DNA of 7,713 nt from Brevundimonas sp. GTDB lineage: Bacteria; Pseudomonadota; Alphaproteobacteria; Caulobacterales; Caulobacteraceae. The position numbers and the translations under genes are program-made. Below, in pieces: positions 4,927-7,713 of this stretch. Below the pieces are notes generated by a model, which ran no database searches, was not told where the DNA came from, and worked only from the letters and a program-made list of their open reading frames with translations. How positions within the stretch are numbered: position 1 is the first letter of the stretch; every line of letters starts with the position of its first letter. The stretch is from the NCBI GenBank assembly GCA_024711185.1, contig JANJTI010000095.1, forward strand, positions 1-7,713, given 5' to 3'.

Positions 4927-7665
4927 GTGAGCGCAGCCGCGCCGTGGAGCGTTAAGGGGATCGACCCCAAGGCGCGCGAGATCGCCAAGGACCTTGCGCG
5001 CCGCTCCGGCATGACGCTGGGCGAGTGGCTGAACTCGATGATCATGGAGGACGGCGACGAGGACGAGGGCTACACGCCCCTGCCGCGCCGCCCGCATGCC
5101 GTGGAATCGTTCGAACGCCGCAGCCGCAGCCGCCGGCTTGAGGACGCCTACGGCGCCGGCGACGAGAATTGGCAGCGGTTGAGCGCCTCGGTCGACGCCA
5201 TCGCCGCCCGCCTGGAGGCGGCCGAGCGTCGCTCCACCGTGGCCATCCAGGGCGTCGATCAGGCCGTCGCGGGTCTTCTGCGCAAGCTGGAGGCCCAGGA
5301 CCAGGACGGCCGCCAGGTCGGCCGCCGCATCGACGACATCGCCGAAGAGCTTCGCGAGGGGCATCGCCGGCTGCGCAAGTTCGAGCAGGAGGTCGGCCCG
5401 CGCACGGTCGAGACCTTCGGCAAGGTCGAGTCCTCGATCGGGGCGCTGGCCAGCCGCCTTTACGACATCGAGGAGCGCCAGCGCGCCGGCGTCAACGAGC
5501 TGCGTCAGCGGATGGACGCTGTCGAGAAGGCCGCAGGGCCCGGGATCGGCAGCGACCTCCTGGCCCAGGTCGGCGCCCGCCTGGATCAGGCCCAGGCGCG
5601 GACGACGGAAGCCCTGCGCGGGCTGGAGCGCTCGTTCGCCGGACTGGACCAGCGGCTGCGCGCCGCCGAGGGCCGCATCGAGCCCGAGGGCGTGCGCGAG
5701 GCGGCCCGTTTCGAGAAGCTGGCCGAGACGCTGAGTCGGCAGGTCGAGGCCAACCGGGCCGAGATGATGCGTCGGCTGGACACGGCCGAGACCGAGAGCC
5801 GCATCGACCGCATCGAGCGGGCCGTGCTGGCCATCGGCGAACAGGTCAAGGAGTCGGAGACCCGTTCGGCCAAGGCGGTCGAGACGATGGGCCGTGAAGT
5901 TCTGCGCATCGCCGAGAACCTGAACGGCCGCGTCGGCCGGATCGAGAACGAGGGCTCGGCCCGGCTGGAGCAGCTGGGCGACAGCCTCGCCCGCAAGGTC
6001 GAGGGCGACATCGGCCGGCTGGCGCAGGGGCTGGAGCAGCGCCTGGTCGCCGCCGACGACCGCCACGCCCTGGCGCTGGAGAAGCTGGGCGGCGAGATCA
6101 CGCGCATCTCGGATCGGCTCAGCGAGCGGATCGCCCAGTCCGAGCGGCGCTCGCAGCAGGCGCTGGAGGACATCGGCCGTCGCCTCGTCGACAGCTCCTC
6201 CCGCATCGAGCAGCGCTACGACCGCGCCTCGGGCGAACTGGCCGAGCGCATGCGTCTGTCGGAGGAGCGCACCGCCGCCCTGATCGCCGAGGCGCGCGAG
6301 AACATCGAGCGCCGGGCGATCCCGGCGAAGACGGAAGCGGCGCCCCCGTCCGAACCGGACTGGCGCGCCGCCGCCTTCCCCGACGCCGCCTTCCCGGACG
6401 CCACCTTCGACGACCCCGTCTTCGCGGAGCAGCAGGCGTGGTCGGCCGATCTGGCGCCGCCCGAGCCCGAGCCGGAGTCCGGACCCGCCGATGCGCCGGA
6501 GCCGCCCGAGGCGCTCACGGTCGACACCGTCTTCGACGCCGTCATGCGCGGCCCCCACGCCGCCGGGGAGGGCCCGGCCGCGCCGCCGTTCGGAAGTCGC
6601 GAGGTCGCGCCCGAGACCGCCGGCTCACCGTCGATCGCCGCCGCGCGACCGTTTGGTCAGGCCGGGTTTGGCGGCGCGGACGTTTCGGATGCGCTGGCGG
6701 CGACTGCGCCGGAGGCCTTCGACGCCGGCGGCGAGGAATTCTCCGGCGAGACCGAGTTCGTGGATCCCCGGGCCCTGCGCGCCGCCGCGGCCCAGGGCCG
6801 CGCCGCCTCCACCCGGCAGGCCATCGACGCGGCTCGCGCGGCCATGACCCAGCCGGAGGCCGAGGCGCCTGCGCGGTCCGGCTTCGGCCTCAAGCGCGGC
6901 GGCAAGTCCCGGCTGCAGGAGCGGCTGGACAAGCAGGCCGGCAAGGACGGCGGAACCGTGCGCAAGGCCCTTGGGGCCTCGGCTGTGGCGATGGTGCTGA
7001 CCGCCGGCGGCGCCCTGGCCTTCAGCGAACTCACCGGCTCGGCTCTCGCCATACCCGGCGTCCCGTCCGGCCCCGCCGCCGACGAGGCGCGGCCGATCGC
7101 GGCGTTGGCGGCCACCCCGGCCGACGTCGCCCGCGGCGCCGAGCTGTACGAGCAGGCCGCCGTGCTGCTCGACGCGGACGACCTCTCCGGGGTCGATGCC
7201 CTGCGGCAGGCCGCCGACCTGGGCTACGCACCCGCCCAGCTGCACCTCGCCGGCCTCTACCAGGAAGGCGATCGCGGACTCGAGGCCGACCCCGTCCAGG
7301 CGCGGAACCTGACCCGTCGCGCCGCCGACAGCGGCGATGCACGCGGCATGCACGCCTACGGCATGTACCTGTTCGACGGCGTCGGCGGACCGCGTGACCG
7401 GTCCGAAGCCCTGACCTGGCTGCTGCGCGCCGCCGAGCGGGGCCTGGTCGACAGCCAGTACAATGTCGGCCGTCTCTACGAGACGGGGGACGAGGGCATC
7501 ACGCCGGATCAGACCCAGGCGCTGAAATGGTATCTCGTTGCGGCCCGAGCCGGCGACGGCGACGCGCAGGCGGCCGCCGAGCGCGTGCAGGCCACCTTGC
7601 CGTCCAGCGAACAGGAGCGGGCACGGGCCGAGGCGGCGCGGTTCGCGGTCCAGCCGCTCGCCTGA
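4927..7665 (+). CDS. podJ: Polar organelle development/localization scaffold PodJ
   Basis: A 912-residue single-pass membrane scaffold that in Caulobacter marks the new (flagellar) pole and recruits partners such as the histidine kinase PleC and pilus factors. The N-terminus (PWSVKGIDPKAREIAKDLAR, then MTLGEWLN; residues 6-36) is the signature of Caulobacterales PodJ. Next come a charged linker, a long coiled coil (about 79-463), a Pro/Ala/Glu-rich disordered region (about 464-610), and a conserved-looking segment DPRALRAAAAQGR...RQAIDAARAAM (613-640). A basic stretch (GFGLKRGGKSR) precedes the membrane helix (about 681-699), and the periplasmic part carries three to four Sel1 repeats (about 739-890). 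The GTG start at 4927 has GGGAGG 7 nt upstream and gives the expected N-terminus. The protein ends about 20 residues after the last Sel1 repeat; C. crescentus PodJ (974 residues) goes on into a peptidoglycan-binding domain that is absent here. The gene stands alone with its own control region. Confidence 0.93.
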   Translation: MSAAAPWSVKGIDPKAREIAKDLARRSGMTLGEWLNSMIMEDGDEDEGYTPLPRRPHAVESFERRSRSRRLEDAYGAGDENWQRLSASVDAIAARLEAAERRSTVAIQGVDQAVAGLLRKLEAQDQDGRQVGRRIDDIAEELREGHRRLRKFEQEVGPRTVETFGKVESSIGALASRLYDIEERQRAGVNELRQRMDAVEKAAGPGIGSDLLAQVGARLDQAQARTTEALRGLERSFAGLDQRLRAAEGRIEPEGVREAARFEKLAETLSRQVEANRAEMMRRLDTAETESRIDRIERAVLAIGEQVKESETRSAKAVETMGREVLRIAENLNGRVGRIENEGSARLEQLGDSLARKVEGDIGRLAQGLEQRLVAADDRHALALEKLGGEITRISDRLSERIAQSERRSQQALEDIGRRLVDSSSRIEQRYDRASGELAERMRLSEERTAALIAEARENIERRAIPAKTEAAPPSEPDWRAAAFPDAAFPDATFDDPVFAEQQAWSADLAPPEPEPESGPADAPEPPEALTVDTVFDAVMRGPHAAGEGPAAPPFGSREVAPETAGSPSIAAARPFGQAGFGGADVSDALAATAPEAFDAGGEEFSGETEFVDPRALRAAAAQGRAASTRQAIDAARAAMTQPEAEAPARSGFGLKRGGKSRLQERLDKQAGKDGGTVRKALGASAVAMVLTAGGALAFSELTGSALAIPGVPSGPAADEARPIAALAATPADVARGAELYEQAAVLLDADDLSGVDALRQAADLGYAPAQLHLAGLYQEGDRGLEADPVQARNLTRRAADSGDARGMHAYGMYLFDGVGGPRDRSEALTWLLRAAERGLVDSQYNVGRLYETGDEGITPDQTQALKWYLVAARAGDGDAQAAAERVQATLPSSEQERARAEAARFAVQPLA
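5860..6300 (+). repeat. podJ: Recurring R-[STH]-x-x-A motif in the PodJ coiled coil (densest part)
   Basis: Within this stretch of podJ the protein repeats a pattern close to S/A-E/D-x-R-S/T-x-x-A-L/V-E-x-L/I-G, starting at Arg313, Arg379, Arg408 and Arg448, with a weaker copy ending at Gly351. Two earlier copies begin at Arg102 and Arg225. Spacings of 88 and 66 residues (225 to 313, 313 to 379) are multiples of 11, and the glycines at 322, 351, 388 and 417 are 29, 37 and 29 apart. This looks like degenerate repetition in the coil, not DNA-level repeats. Confidence 0.5.
6376..6435 (+). repeat. podJ: Tandem F-x-D pentad array in the PodJ disordered region
   Basis: Residues 484-503 read as four consecutive five-residue units each starting with Phe: FPDAA, FPDAT, FDDPV, FAEQQ. 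The array is acidic and sits in otherwise Pro/Ala/Glu-rich disordered sequence. Regularly spaced aromatic-acidic units of this kind are typical docking motifs; the partner is unknown. Confidence 0.55.
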
Positions 7666-7713
7666 GGCGCGACGGCCGGCCCTCCGCTGGCGCATCGGGT
7701 TGCACGGGCGGCC
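7666..7713. other. Right-edge tail after podJ, no gene assigned
   Basis: These 48 nt follow the podJ stop. The stop itself is flanked by a short CGCC/GGCG inverted repeat (7659-7662 and 7666-7669), and an 8-bp palindrome GGCCGGCC lies at 7674-7681. GGCCG at 7674-7678 is complementary to CGGCC at 7709-7713, which could be the arms of a larger hairpin cut by the edge. None of the reading frames here is long enough to support a gene call. Confidence 0.3.

Noticed and set aside
4924..6558. 544-codon open frame on the minus strand opposite podJ
   Set aside because: It is a shadow of podJ: high GC at third positions keeps the opposite frame open, the translation is a low-complexity Leu/Gly/Ala/Asp mix with no domain, and podJ is clearly recognised on the other strand.
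1..7713. Mobile elements, CRISPR, toxin-antitoxin or defence genes
   Set aside because: No transposase, integrase, terminal repeats, spaced direct repeats or defence domains are visible; composition is even and all recognised genes are core chromosomal ones.

Overview
This is a GC-rich stretch of chromosomal core sequence from an alphaproteobacterium, most likely Caulobacterales and probably Brevundimonas or a close relative. The main reasons are a clearly recognisable PodJ polarity scaffold with its characteristic N-terminus, two near-consensus CtrA boxes (TTAA-N7-TTAAC type) in front of podJ, and an argD-argF pair. The genus is inferred from remembered protein resemblance; no search was run. 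I see no mobile element, CRISPR array, rRNA or tRNA, and no obvious new multi-gene system.

Layout. (1) 1-131, minus strand: the first 43 codons of an unrecognised hydrophilic protein with a strong ribosome binding site, running off the left edge. It is divergent from (2) 264-1193, plus strand: an exported M28-type zinc aminopeptidase with all metal ligands present. (3) A candidate housekeeping promoter at 1209-1237 drives argD (1305-2501) and argF (2518-3432), two arginine biosynthesis genes 16 nt apart and probably translationally coupled. (4) 3482-3919, plus: a small predicted exported protein of unknown function, possibly the tail of the arg transcript. It converges on (5) 3935-4444, minus: a PPOX-like flavin split-barrel protein of the 'general stress protein 26' type. 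A compact hairpin lies over both stop codons. (6) 4505-4711, minus: a 68-residue protein with two membrane segments. (7) 4712-4926: a 215-nt divergent regulatory region with two CtrA boxes, a DnaA-box-like element and a CcrM site (GAATC) one base before the podJ start. (8) 4927-7665, plus: podJ, 912 codons. (9) 7666-7713: 48 nt at the right edge with no gene assigned.

How the parts work together. argD and argF are consecutive parts of ornithine/arginine synthesis: ArgD makes N-acetylornithine and ArgF carbamoylates ornithine to citrulline. podJ is a separate, cell-cycle-controlled locus encoding a polar scaffold: cytoplasmic coiled coil, acidic proline-rich disordered region, one membrane helix and periplasmic Sel1 repeats. 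The M28 peptidase, the small exported protein, the flavin protein and the small membrane protein are accessory housekeeping genes with no visible functional link to either block.

Points worth a second look: the podJ control region; PodJ ending after its Sel1 repeats without the C-terminal peptidoglycan-binding domain remembered from Caulobacter crescentus PodJ; a recurring R-[STH]-x-x-A motif in its coiled coil; an F-x-D pentad array in its disordered region; and short GC hairpins that repeatedly enclose or overlap stop codons.
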